The translations under genes and the position numbers were made by a program. Of a stretch of DNA of 62,709 nt, positions 1 through 8,140 are shown in pieces; the stretch's first letter is position 1; the number at the start of each line of letters is the position of its first letter. The DNA is from Longibaculum muris. Lineage in GTDB: Bacteria > Bacillota_I > Bacilli_A > Erysipelotrichales > Coprobacillaceae. The stretch spans positions 1-62,709 of the forward strand of contig NZ_SMCQ01000017.1 of NCBI RefSeq assembly GCF_004343035.1. The letters run 5' to 3'. Below the pieces are notes generated by a model that saw nothing but the letters and a program-made list of their open reading frames with translations, ran no database searches and was not told the DNA's origin.

Positions 1-114
1 TGCAAAGTCTCATTTTTCTTCTTTTTAAGGCAAAAAAGTTGAAAAAGTTTTTGATACACTCTTATTATAGCACAAAGCAAACATTTATCAATTGCCTTAA
101 GCAATTTTTGTATT

Positions 115-146
115 CAAAAAATAACATGGAATTATCTCCATGTTAT
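115..146 (-). terminator. Rho-independent terminator of the YhgE-type gene
   Basis: On the minus strand a perfect 10-bp stem (ATAACATGGA with its complement, loop of 6) is followed by a T-run. It overlaps the stop codon of the exporter gene, so it terminates that gene alone. Confidence 0.85.
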
Positions 147-2710
147 TCTTCATTTACTTTTTCAAAGGCTTGAGGAATGATATGTTTATCTTCTTTATGT
201 TTAAATTGATAATAACAAATAGTTAAGATAGAACATACAACAAAGATTCCTACAAATACCCATATTTCTGTTGTTAATGATGCATTTGCCATACTAATCA
301 CTTTTCTAAATCCATCTACACTATAAGTATATGGAACAAAATAGTGAATAGATTTAAAGAATGAAGCAGATGTTTCTAATGGATAAGTTCCAGCAGAACC
401 ACCTAAGTTAATAATCATAAACACTAACAATAAGAATTCACCAATAAATCCTGTTGTTAAGTTCAATAAAACGATAATTGACATAAAGGCAGCTGATACA
501 ATAATCGCAAATAGATAAGTCATCAATAATTGTTGTGGTTCAAATCCATTAATAAACCTCAAGCAACTAATCATAACAACTGCAGCTAAAGTAGAAACAG
601 TATACATAACTGTTGCTTTAGAAGCCCAATATTTAACACTAGACTTAGCTTCTTTAATCCCATATCTAATTGGATACATCAATGTAAAGGCTAATCCACA
701 AACATATAATGCAACACTCATCATATATGGTGCCATTGCATGCCCGTTGTTTTCTACAACAGATATTTCTTTATGAGATGTGTCAACTGGTGATGCCATC
801 ATTTCAAATGTATCATCATTTGTTGAAATCTTACTTTGTTCAGCTCCATCTTTTAAGCTTGTATTTAATGTTGTTACACCATTTTTAACTTCATTTAATC
901 CTGATCCTAATGTAGAAGAACCATCTGCTAATTGACCAGCTCCACTACTAATTTGTCCTGCCCCACCACTAAGTTGTGCAGAGCCACCAACTAAAGTTCG
1001 ATTGTTAGATACTAACTGAGAAGTTCCCATATACAATTGACTTGCCCCAGAATCTAATGCTTTTACACCACTAATTAATGTTGGAGTTTGTTTTTGGATT
1101 TCAGCAGTTCCATTGGCTAACTGACTAGCTCCATTTATTAAAGTTGAATTATTAGCAGTAATTGTTTTTAAACCTTCATTTACTTGATTTGTTCCAGCTA
1201 AATAAGCTGTTACTCCACCAACTAAACTATCTTTTTTATCAATAGTTATTTTAATAGGCTTATTATTTTGATTTAATGTTGTAAAACTTCCACCATTTAC
1301 TGAAGCATCTACTTTATCAAGTCCAGCTTGCATAGTTTGTAATGCTTGTATCAATCCCATTGTTTCAGGAGTTGTTCCTTGTTGAGTTAAAGATTTTTGG
1401 ATTGATTGAATTGATTGAGATAACTGATTGATTGTTTGATTGTTTGTTACAATTAATTTTTGAGGACCTGAAACATCAAATTTCTCAATATTTTTATTAA
1501 TTTCATTTGAAGTTGATAATGCTGTCATTAATTGTGTTTTTAATGTTTCATCAATTTCTGAATTATTTTTAATACTATTAATTAATTCTGTATTTAATTG
1601 ACTAGAATTAGTTGCAGCCTCTTTAAGTTTATTGAGTTCGCCTAAATCTGCACTCAACTGATTATTCAATAAAACTAACGTTTGAAGCTTTTCGGCATTA
1701 TCAGCTAACTCTTTACCCATTTGAGCAGATAAACCTTGAACTTTTGTTAATAGTTGTTGATTAGAACTTTTTAATAAAGTTGTTCCTTCTCCTAATTCAT
1801 GAACACCTTGAGATAATTGTGCATTGTTACTTACTAATTGTTGACTACCTAAGAAAGCTTGATTAACACCTAAAGTATAAGCACTAATTCCTTTATTTAA
1901 TGATTGAGCCCCTTCATTTAATTGAAGAATACCACTTTCCAAAGCACCTGTAGAACTATTTAAAGTATCTAAACCATTCTTTAATGTATAAACACCATTA
2001 TGAACAGTTAAGACTCCATCAGTATAATCCTTTAGTCCTTTATTAAGTGTATCAGCACCATCTTTAAATGTTAAAGAACTTGAAGCCAAAACTTTTAAAT
2101 TATCTGAAATCGTATGATTACCATCAACTAATTGATTAACCCCATCAGATAATTTATTCGTTCCATCACTTGCTTCACCTAAACCATCAGATAAAGTCCC
2201 AATTTGTTCAAAGATTGTTTGAGCATAAGTCTTTGTTACTGATGAAGAAACTTCAGCTTTAATCTTAGCAATTGCTGAATCATCCATTTTAGAAGCAATA
2301 TAGTTTGTTCCTGGATTCGTTGTATAGTTGAGAATCATTTTTTGTGGTTGATCATCCAATAATGTTGTTGCATTTTTAGAGAAATTTTCTGGAATTGTAA
2401 TGACCATATAATAATCACCTTTTTCCAACCCTTTATTTGCATCCTCAGCATTAACAAAATGGAAGTTCATAGAATCATTATCTTCAAGATTCTTCACAAG
2501 TTCCTCTCCAACTGCTAAAGACGAATCATTGTAAGTCACCTCTTTATCTTCGTTAACGACTGCCACAGGAATTTCTCCTGTATTTCCATATGGGTCCCAC
2601 ATTGATCCAAGGAAAACACATGAATAAATACTTGGAATTGCAATAATAGCTATAATAACAACGATAATCCAAGCATTGTGGAAAATGTTTTTCCATTCTT
2701 GTCTAACCAT
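143..2710 (-). CDS. YhgE/Pip-family membrane protein (ABC-2-like exporter)
   Basis: About 855-residue membrane protein of the YhgE/Pip (phage infection protein) family, related to ABC-2 permeases and to EsaA of type VII secretion. One N-terminal membrane segment (about residues 10-30) is followed by a roughly 600-residue extracellular part rich in L-x-x-G-x-x-x-L repeats with heptad character. The last 190 residues carry five or six membrane segments. The substrate is unknown. I start at the ATG at 2710, which has an AGAAGG site 6 nt upstream; the longer in-frame start at 2743 has no ribosome site and runs into the operator palindrome. It is monocistronic and divergent from the Rrf2 gene, which probably regulates it. 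Confidence 0.85.
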   Translation of the reverse strand: MVRQEWKNIFHNAWIIVVIIAIIAIPSIYSCVFLGSMWDPYGNTGEIPVAVVNEDKEVTYNDSSLAVGEELVKNLEDNDSMNFHFVNAEDANKGLEKGDYYMVITIPENFSKNATTLLDDQPQKMILNYTTNPGTNYIASKMDDSAIAKIKAEVSSSVTKTYAQTIFEQIGTLSDGLGEASDGTNKLSDGVNQLVDGNHTISDNLKVLASSSLTFKDGADTLNKGLKDYTDGVLTVHNGVYTLKNGLDTLNSSTGALESGILQLNEGAQSLNKGISAYTLGVNQAFLGSQQLVSNNAQLSQGVHELGEGTTLLKSSNQQLLTKVQGLSAQMGKELADNAEKLQTLVLLNNQLSADLGELNKLKEAATNSSQLNTELINSIKNNSEIDETLKTQLMTALSTSNEINKNIEKFDVSGPQKLIVTNNQTINQLSQSIQSIQKSLTQQGTTPETMGLIQALQTMQAGLDKVDASVNGGSFTTLNQNNKPIKITIDKKDSLVGGVTAYLAGTNQVNEGLKTITANNSTLINGASQLANGTAEIQKQTPTLISGVKALDSGASQLYMGTSQLVSNNRTLVGGSAQLSGGAGQISSGAGQLADGSSTLGSGLNEVKNGVTTLNTSLKDGAEQSKISTNDDTFEMMASPVDTSHKEISVVENNGHAMAPYMMSVALYVCGLAFTLMYPIRYGIKEAKSSVKYWASKATVMYTVSTLAAVVMISCLRFINGFEPQQLLMTYLFAIIVSAAFMSIIVLLNLTTGFIGEFLLLVFMIINLGGSAGTYPLETSASFFKSIHYFVPYTYSVDGFRKVISMANASLTTEIWVFVGIFVVCSILTICYYQFKHKEDKHIIPQAFEKVNEE

Positions 2711-2732
2711 AAGAAACCTTCTTTCTATATTT

Positions 2733-2774
2733 TCTATAGACATTTCATATCTATGGATATATAATGTCTATAGA
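2733..2774. promoter_or_regulatory. 12-bp inverted repeat, candidate Rrf2 operator
   Basis: TCTATAGACATT at 2733-2744 is repeated exactly inverted at 2763-2774. The 18-bp spacer holds a smaller palindrome (ATATC...GATAT). The repeat starts just downstream of the -10 box of the exporter promoter and lies between it and the exporter start codon. A bound repressor would block that transcript. The adjacent divergent Rrf2 gene is the obvious candidate ligand (inference). Confidence 0.65.
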
Positions 2775-2776
2775 GT

Positions 2777-2804
2777 ATTATAGTTAATTCAATATAAAAG
2801 TCAA
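2777..2804 (-). promoter_or_regulatory. Sigma-A-type promoter of the YhgE-type gene
   Basis: On the minus strand TTGACT (2799-2804) and a perfect TATAAT (2777-2782) are separated by 16 bp. Transcription would start at the edge of the 12-bp inverted repeat. Confidence 0.75.
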
Positions 2805-2863
2805 CTCTTTTAGATACAAATTTAAAAAAATTTGTTAAAATAAGATATGAAGGTGAAAAGGAT

Positions 2864-3286
2864 ATGAAAATAAGACAAAGTTTTGAACAAGCAATTTGTA
2901 TACTATTACTCATTGGAGCAAGTGATTCTCCTATTAAAAGTCATGAATTATCTCAAAAATTAGGTGTATCTGATTCTTATTTAAAAAAAGTAACAAGACA
3001 ATTAGTTGTTTCTGGATTAATTACTTCTAAAGCAAGTAAATTAGGTGGTTTTGTTTTAAATAAAAATTTAAAAGATATTTCTTTATTTAATATCTTTGAA
3101 GCTATTGAGGGAAAAGAAAAATTTGTTGAAACAACTCATTTAGTAGAAAAAGTATTTGATCCTAAACTAAAAGTTAAAGAAACAGAAGATGTTATTGTCA
3201 ATTATTTAAATACCGCTGAAGAACAATATAAAGCAAAATTAAAAGAAATAACTTTAGCGCATATAATTGAAGCTGCACAAGAATAG
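2864..3286 (+). CDS. Rrf2-family transcriptional regulator
   Basis: 140 residues, usual length for Rrf2 proteins. A winged helix-turn-helix occupies the first 65 residues (SHELSQKLGVSDSYLKKVTR is the recognition part), followed by a long dimerisation helix. The cysteine triad that binds an iron-sulphur cluster in IscR/NsrR-type members is absent; there is only one Cys near the N terminus, so a redox cluster is unlikely. An AAGGTG site precedes the ATG. It is divergent from the YhgE-type exporter with a shared 12-bp palindrome between them, which argues for local control of the exporter, as seen with other Rrf2/YhgE-type pairs. The effector is unknown. Confidence 0.85.
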   Translation: MKIRQSFEQAICILLLIGASDSPIKSHELSQKLGVSDSYLKKVTRQLVVSGLITSKASKLGGFVLNKNLKDISLFNIFEAIEGKEKFVETTHLVEKVFDPKLKVKETEDVIVNYLNTAEEQYKAKLKEITLAHIIEAAQE

Positions 3287-3303
3287 CCCTATGGCTATTT
3301 TTC
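3282..3303 (+). terminator. Terminator of the Rrf2 gene
   Basis: AATAGCC, 4-nt loop, GGCTATT, then a T-run. The hairpin begins at the stop codon. Confidence 0.85.
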
Positions 3304-3414
3304 TTATATAATAAAATATTGTCTCTAAGGGTATATTATGAATAAATAATTAATAAAATTACAATTCTTTTTCTAGATAAGATATGATAAAATAAATCAC
3401 AGGAGAGTGAGAAA

Positions 3415-3879
3415 ATGAGTGTTGCTATTTTATTTGGTATGTTAAAAACATTAGCTGATAAACAAATCAAACCTAAACATAATTTATTATTAATGATTTC
3501 TACTTTTGAAGAAGTTGGTCATGGTAGCAGTTATGTTCCTGAATGCATTAGTGAATTAATTGCTGTTGATATGGGATGTATTGGTTTAGATTTAGTATGT
3601 AGTGAGTATGATGTAAGTATTTGTGCTAAAGATGGTAGTGGTCCTTATGATTATGATATCACTAGTCAATTGATTCAACTTGCTAAAGATCATCAATTAC
3701 AATATGCAGTTGATATTTATCCATTCTATAGTAGTGATGTTTCTGCAGCTTTAAGAGGTGGTCAAAATATCAAAGGTGCTTTAATTGGTCCTGGGGTTGG
3801 GGCTTCTCATGGTATGGAAAGAACTCATATTCAAGCAGTAGAAAACACTTTAAAACTTATCTTAGCTTATATTGCTTAG
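3415..3879 (+). pseudogene. M42 (glutamyl aminopeptidase) family, C-terminal fragment
   Basis: 154 residues matching only the C-terminal part of M42 cellulase/glutamyl aminopeptidases, which are normally about 340-360 residues. The catalytic TFEEVGHG motif, the metal-binding Asp in AVDMG and the late His in ASHGMERTH are present. The N-terminal metal-binding His, the bridging Asp and the PDZ-like inner domain are missing. The ORF begins with SVAILFGML, exactly where family members continue from their bridging-Asp motif. A ribosome site (AGGAGA) lies before the ATG and a terminator follows, so a truncated protein may still be made. With half the metal site gone it should be inactive. The 130 bp upstream do not encode the missing part. 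Confidence 0.8.
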
Positions 3880-3905
3880 CTCTTTCTTTTAGAAAGAGCT
3901 TTATT
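3878..3905 (+). terminator. Terminator after the M42 remnant
   Basis: AGCTCTTTCT, 3-nt loop, AGAAAGAGCT, then a T-rich tail. Confidence 0.85.
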
Positions 3906-3959
3906 TTCGTGCTTTTATTGTATTTCTTCGTTATAATGATAAAGAGAGTGGTGATATAA

Positions 3960-6134
3960 ATGAAGGTATTGTTGAAAAGATCGATTATCGTGGGACTTAT
4001 TTTATTATTAGTATGTAGCGGGGTTGCAACAATATATATTAATTCCTTATCAACTAATCTTTATGATGAAACAAATGAATACTTACAAGATATTACCATC
4101 CAAACAGCAACAGCTATCAAAAATAAAATCAATGAAAATCTAACCCAACTCAAAAGTATTAGTTTGATTATTCATCAACAAGATATGAGTCAAAAAGAAT
4201 TACTTAACTATCTTGATGAATTAGCTCAAAGAGATGGTCTGAAAAGATTTGGTATTGCCAACAAAGATGGTGATGTTATAACGTCTGACAATAAAACTTT
4301 TAATATTAAAGAGCGTCAGTATTTTAAAGATTCTTTAGCTGGAAAAGCAGCAACCTCTACATCTTTAATTGATTATGTTGATAATAAAAAGATTATTGTT
4401 TATTCAGTCCCTATTTATAATCAAAAAGAGATTGTAGATGGTGTATTATTTGGAACTTTTGAGACTGATAAATTATCTGATATTCTTTCTACAGCAGCTT
4501 ATAATGATGTAGGATATTCTTTTATCTTTAATGAACAAGGACAAATTATTATTTGTTCTGATGATCATTTAGAATTATCAAATATTGAAGATTTAAATAA
4601 AATTTATTTAAAAGATATTGATGTAAAAGGTGATGGAATTATATCCTTTCAAGATTTAGATGAAACAGATAAGTATTTAAGTTATGCTAATATTAAAAAT
4701 AACGATTGGTTAGTCGCTTCTGTTTTTCCTCGAGAAATTGCAACTAAAAAAATCCAGAACTTTATTCAAAGTGCTCTGGCAACATGGTTACTTATTGGGG
4801 TAGGTGGAGCTTTATTATTGACGTATTTCTACTTTACTCAAGGAAAAAATAAACTACGAATTACTCAATTAGCTTATGAAGATGCTGTAACTCAACATTA
4901 TAATTTTAATAAGTTCTTAGAGTATTGTCATAGTACCAAACGGCTTTCTCGTTATGTATTAATTAATTGTGATATCAAGGGATTTAAATGGTTTAATGAG
5001 ATATATGGTGAAGATATTGCAAATCAATTATTAAGAACAATTATTCAATGTATGGAAGAAATTTGTCATGAAGATGAATTTTGTTGTCGTGAATCAGCTG
5101 ATCATTTTGCTTTATTGCTTTATAAAGATACACATGAACATCTAGAACAAAGATTATCTGATTTAACTCAATGTATTCGTGAAAAATTTACTGGTGAGTA
5201 CTCAACTTCACAGTACTTCTTCCATTTTGGTATATATGAGATGAGTGAAGCTGATAATGATATTAAAAATGCTTTTAAGAAAACACAATATGTTAAAAAT
5301 GATATGAAACAATTATCTAAAGATGATGTTATATTCTATCAAGAAGATGTTTTCCAAAAAGGGCTTTATAACCAACAAATTGAAAAAGAATTTGATTCTT
5401 CTCTTAAACAAGAACATTTTAAAGTTTATATTCAACCTAAAGTTAATTTAAAAACTGGTGAGGTTTCTAGTGGAGAAGCACTTGTTCGTTGGCATCATCC
5501 TCATCAGGGACTTATTGCTCCAGCGGCTTTTATTCCAATTTATGAGAAAAATGGTATGTTAGAAAAATTAGATTCTTATGTTTTAGAAAGAACTTTAAAG
5601 ACCTTAGTTTATTGGAAAGAAAAGTATGATAAAGAGATTTCTATTTCTATTAATGTTTCACGTACTTATTTATTTAATGAAGGATTTGCTGAACATTTGA
5701 TTGAATTAATTGAATCCTATCCAATCAATCCACAACAAATAGAAATTGAAATTACAGAAACAACTGCTTTTAATCATCAAGAGGAATTAATCCTTATCTT
5801 AAAAGAATTTAAAAAACATCATTTACGTATTGCTTTAGATGATTTTGGTAGTGGTTATTCTTCTTTAAATATGTTAAAAGATTTTCCAATTGATGTTGTA
5901 AAAATAGATCAAGAATTCTTTAGAACAAATACTTTTACGCAAATGAGAGGACATATTATTATTGAACAAGTCATTGAACTTTGTCATAGACTCAATATTG
6001 AAGTTGTTGCTGAAGGAGTAGAAACTAAAGAACAAAAAGATTTCTTAGTGAAGCATCATTGTGATTATGTTCAAGGATATTATTATTATAAACCTATGCT
6101 TATTAAGGATTTTGAGAAACATTTTATTAAGTAA
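3960..6134 (+). CDS. Membrane c-di-GMP phosphodiesterase, Cache-GGDEF(degenerate)-EAL
   Basis: 724 residues. Membrane segment 1 at about 8-28, an extracellular Cache-type sensor to about 270, membrane segment 2 at about 272-290, a GGDEF-like domain to about 450 and an EAL domain to the end. The GGDEF signature is degenerate (SADHF at 379-383), so cyclase activity is not expected. The EAL domain keeps its catalytic signatures: EAL at 506-508, DDFGSGYS from 627, VKID with Lys648, and AEGVET with Glu685 and Glu688. It should hydrolyse cyclic di-GMP in response to an extracellular ligand. The zinc carboxypeptidase-like gene starts 15 nt after the stop, so the two are probably co-transcribed. No dedicated diguanylate cyclase is present in the window. 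Confidence 0.9.
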   Translation: MKVLLKRSIIVGLILLLVCSGVATIYINSLSTNLYDETNEYLQDITIQTATAIKNKINENLTQLKSISLIIHQQDMSQKELLNYLDELAQRDGLKRFGIANKDGDVITSDNKTFNIKERQYFKDSLAGKAATSTSLIDYVDNKKIIVYSVPIYNQKEIVDGVLFGTFETDKLSDILSTAAYNDVGYSFIFNEQGQIIICSDDHLELSNIEDLNKIYLKDIDVKGDGIISFQDLDETDKYLSYANIKNNDWLVASVFPREIATKKIQNFIQSALATWLLIGVGGALLLTYFYFTQGKNKLRITQLAYEDAVTQHYNFNKFLEYCHSTKRLSRYVLINCDIKGFKWFNEIYGEDIANQLLRTIIQCMEEICHEDEFCCRESADHFALLLYKDTHEHLEQRLSDLTQCIREKFTGEYSTSQYFFHFGIYEMSEADNDIKNAFKKTQYVKNDMKQLSKDDVIFYQEDVFQKGLYNQQIEKEFDSSLKQEHFKVYIQPKVNLKTGEVSSGEALVRWHHPHQGLIAPAAFIPIYEKNGMLEKLDSYVLERTLKTLVYWKEKYDKEISISINVSRTYLFNEGFAEHLIELIESYPINPQQIEIEITETTAFNHQEELILILKEFKKHHLRIALDDFGSGYSSLNMLKDFPIDVVKIDQEFFRTNTFTQMRGHIIIEQVIELCHRLNIEVVAEGVETKEQKDFLVKHHCDYVQGYYYYKPMLIKDFEKHFIK

Positions 6135-6149
6135 CAGAAGGAGATAAAT

Positions 6150-7085
6150 ATGAATATATTGGATATAACAATATCTCAAGGTGAGAAAAAACAAGTCTAT
6201 ATCAAACCTGATGTTGATGAGTATGAAATTCCAACAACCATAATATGTGGAAAAGAACCAGGAAAAACTTTATTAATTACTGCACAAATTCATAGTTGTG
6301 AATATCCTGCAACACCAGCAACAATTCGTTTAGCTCAGGATCTTGATCCACAAAAAGTAAAAGGACAAATTATTATTATGCATTGTGTGAATGTTAATGG
6401 GTTTTATCAACATGTTTCTGGTGTTATTCCTGAAGATCATTTTAATCTTAATAGTCATTATCCTGGTAAAAAAGATGGTACTGTGGGTGAGAGAATTGCA
6501 TATTTCTTTGTTGAGAAGGTCTTTCCTCATATTGATTTTATTATTGATATGCATAGTGGTGGGATTCGTGAAACATTAACTCCATGTTTATTCTATCCAG
6601 TTGTTATGGCAAAAGAATCATTAGAAGTGGCTAGTGCTTTGAGTATTCCTTATTTGATTGCCTCACATGCCACAACGGGTGAATATAGCTATGCTGCAAC
6701 ATATTTCCATATTCCAGGTTTACTTTTAGAAAGAGGATTTGGTGGAAGATGTGAAGAAGAATGGATTCAAGACGACTACATAGATTTAAGATTAGCTTTA
6801 AATAAGATGGGAATGTATGAATATGAACATACTGTTGATGTTCAACAATTTAATTCTGTTGACACAATATATTTAACGAGTCATCAAAAAGGTTTATGGT
6901 ATCCTCAAATCAAAGCTGGACAGCATATTAAGAAAAATCAGTTATTAGGCTGTGTAAAGGATTTTTTTGATCAAGTAATTGAAAATTATTATGCTAAGGA
7001 TGATGGAATTGTTTTCTATTATACTCATTGTTTAGCGGTTAGAGAGGGTTATCCTTTAGTTGCATATGGAAAAAATAGAGATTAG
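6150..7085 (+). CDS. M14-like / succinylglutamate desuccinylase-aspartoacylase family protein
   Basis: 311 residues of the AstE/AspA branch of the M14 zinc carboxypeptidase superfamily. The zinc ligands are visible as H48-x2-E51 (IHSCEYPA) and H135 (IDMHSGG). Glu194 in LLLERGFGG is a plausible catalytic acid, and NLNSHYPG corresponds to the substrate-binding N-R-x-F-P-G region of the family, with Ser in place of Arg. Family members hydrolyse N-acyl amino acids or amide bonds; the substrate here cannot be deduced. It probably shares a transcript with the upstream phosphodiesterase (15-nt gap, AGAAGGAG site). Its 3' end overlaps the convergent hydrolase gene by 4 nt. Confidence 0.8.
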   Translation: MNILDITISQGEKKQVYIKPDVDEYEIPTTIICGKEPGKTLLITAQIHSCEYPATPATIRLAQDLDPQKVKGQIIIMHCVNVNGFYQHVSGVIPEDHFNLNSHYPGKKDGTVGERIAYFFVEKVFPHIDFIIDMHSGGIRETLTPCLFYPVVMAKESLEVASALSIPYLIASHATTGEYSYAATYFHIPGLLLERGFGGRCEEEWIQDDYIDLRLALNKMGMYEYEHTVDVQQFNSVDTIYLTSHQKGLWYPQIKAGQHIKKNQLLGCVKDFFDQVIENYYAKDDGIVFYYTHCLAVREGYPLVAYGKNRD

Positions 7086-8056
7086 TTATTAATCTCTATT
7101 TTTTGATCTATAAATTGAAATACTTTATCCCAATAAGCTTGAGGATTATAATCTTTAGCTTCGGCATGTCCTGCTTCTTCTACAAGATATAAGTCTTTAG
7201 GTGCATTGGTTGCTTTATACACTTCATAAACCATTTCAGTAGGTACAAAATCATCCTTACCTCCATGTATAAATAAAATAGGTTTATCATTCTTCTTTAA
7301 TTGTTCAATACTAGAAGCTTCCTTAAAATCATAACCGGCTTTTAATCTAGCCACTAAATTAGAAATATCTAAGATTGGAAAAGTTGGTAAGTGAAAACGT
7401 TTCTCAAGTTCACTTGCAAAGATATCCCAAACACTAGTATAACCACAATCTTCAACATACCCAACAACATGTTCAAGTTGATCACCAGCACACATCATAA
7501 CTGTTGCTCCACCCATTGAAACACCATGTAAAATAATTTTAGCTTGTGGATCTTTTTTTACAATCCAATCAACCCAACAAGCAATATCATCTTTATCTAA
7601 CCAACCCATACCAATGAGTTCTCCTTCACTTTTTCCATGAGCACGATTATCAGGTAAAACAACATGATAACCTTTCTCATAATAAGCTGCACCATAAGAC
7701 ATCATATTTGAATGATTTGATTTATACCCATGTATTAAAATCGTCCACATATGATGATTTTCTTTTTGCATTAAGTATTTTCCTTTTAAAGCAATACTAT
7801 CATTAGCTGCAACAATCATTGGTTTTGTTGTTTTTTCAAAATCTTCAGCTTTTTTTCCTTCAGTTTGTTTATTCAAAGCAATCTGTTTTTGTGCTCCCTC
7901 TAATATATTTATCTGTTCATCTTCATCAATTACTCTTTGATCAGAATTACTAACTGGAGATAAGGCATAATTCACAAAATAAACTCCTACACCATATCCA
8001 GCACTCAATAACAAACAAAAAATAATAAACCCTATCAAAAATCCCTTTTTTTTCAT
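7082..8056 (-). CDS. Membrane-anchored alpha/beta hydrolase
   Basis: About 324 residues. An N-terminal hydrophobic segment (about residues 5-27) would anchor it, with the hydrolase domain probably outside. The Ser nucleophile lies in HGVSMGGA, the Asp in GGKDDFVP and the His in EAGHAEA. PDNRAHGKSEG is typical of this serine aminopeptidase-like (Hydrolase_4) family. The substrate is unknown. I chose the ATG at 8056 (AAAGGG 9 nt upstream) over the upstream ATG at 8074, which lacks a ribosome site. A close paralogue with the same PDNRAHG and DDFVPT motifs lies at 61690-62598. Confidence 0.8.
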   Translation of the reverse strand: MKKKGFLIGFIIFCLLLSAGYGVGVYFVNYALSPVSNSDQRVIDEDEQINILEGAQKQIALNKQTEGKKAEDFEKTTKPMIVAANDSIALKGKYLMQKENHHMWTILIHGYKSNHSNMMSYGAAYYEKGYHVVLPDNRAHGKSEGELIGMGWLDKDDIACWVDWIVKKDPQAKIILHGVSMGGATVMMCAGDQLEHVVGYVEDCGYTSVWDIFASELEKRFHLPTFPILDISNLVARLKAGYDFKEASSIEQLKKNDKPILFIHGGKDDFVPTEMVYEVYKATNAPKDLYLVEEAGHAEAKDYNPQAYWDKVFQFIDQKIEINN

Positions 8057-8115
8057 TTCTTTCAACCCTTTCATGTTTATACATTTTATATAAAATTTTT
8101 TAATTAATCAAGAAA

Positions 8116-8140
8116 AAAGAGTAGAAATTGTCTACTCTTT
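8116..8140 (-). terminator. Terminator of the osmoprotectant/EgtU-type ABC operon
   Basis: AAAGAGTAGA and TCTACTCTTT form a perfect 10-bp stem with a 5-nt loop, followed on the minus strand by a T-run. It overlaps the stop of the permease gene. Confidence 0.85.

Noticed and set aside
90-106. Small inverted repeat AATTGC/GCAATT followed by T
   Set aside because: Only 6 bp, no gene upstream in the plus direction within the window; could be a terminator for nothing visible.
6391-6579. Plus-strand hydrophobic ORF inside the M14-like gene
   Set aside because: Out-of-frame product of AT-rich codons in a gene whose own frame carries zinc-binding motifs.
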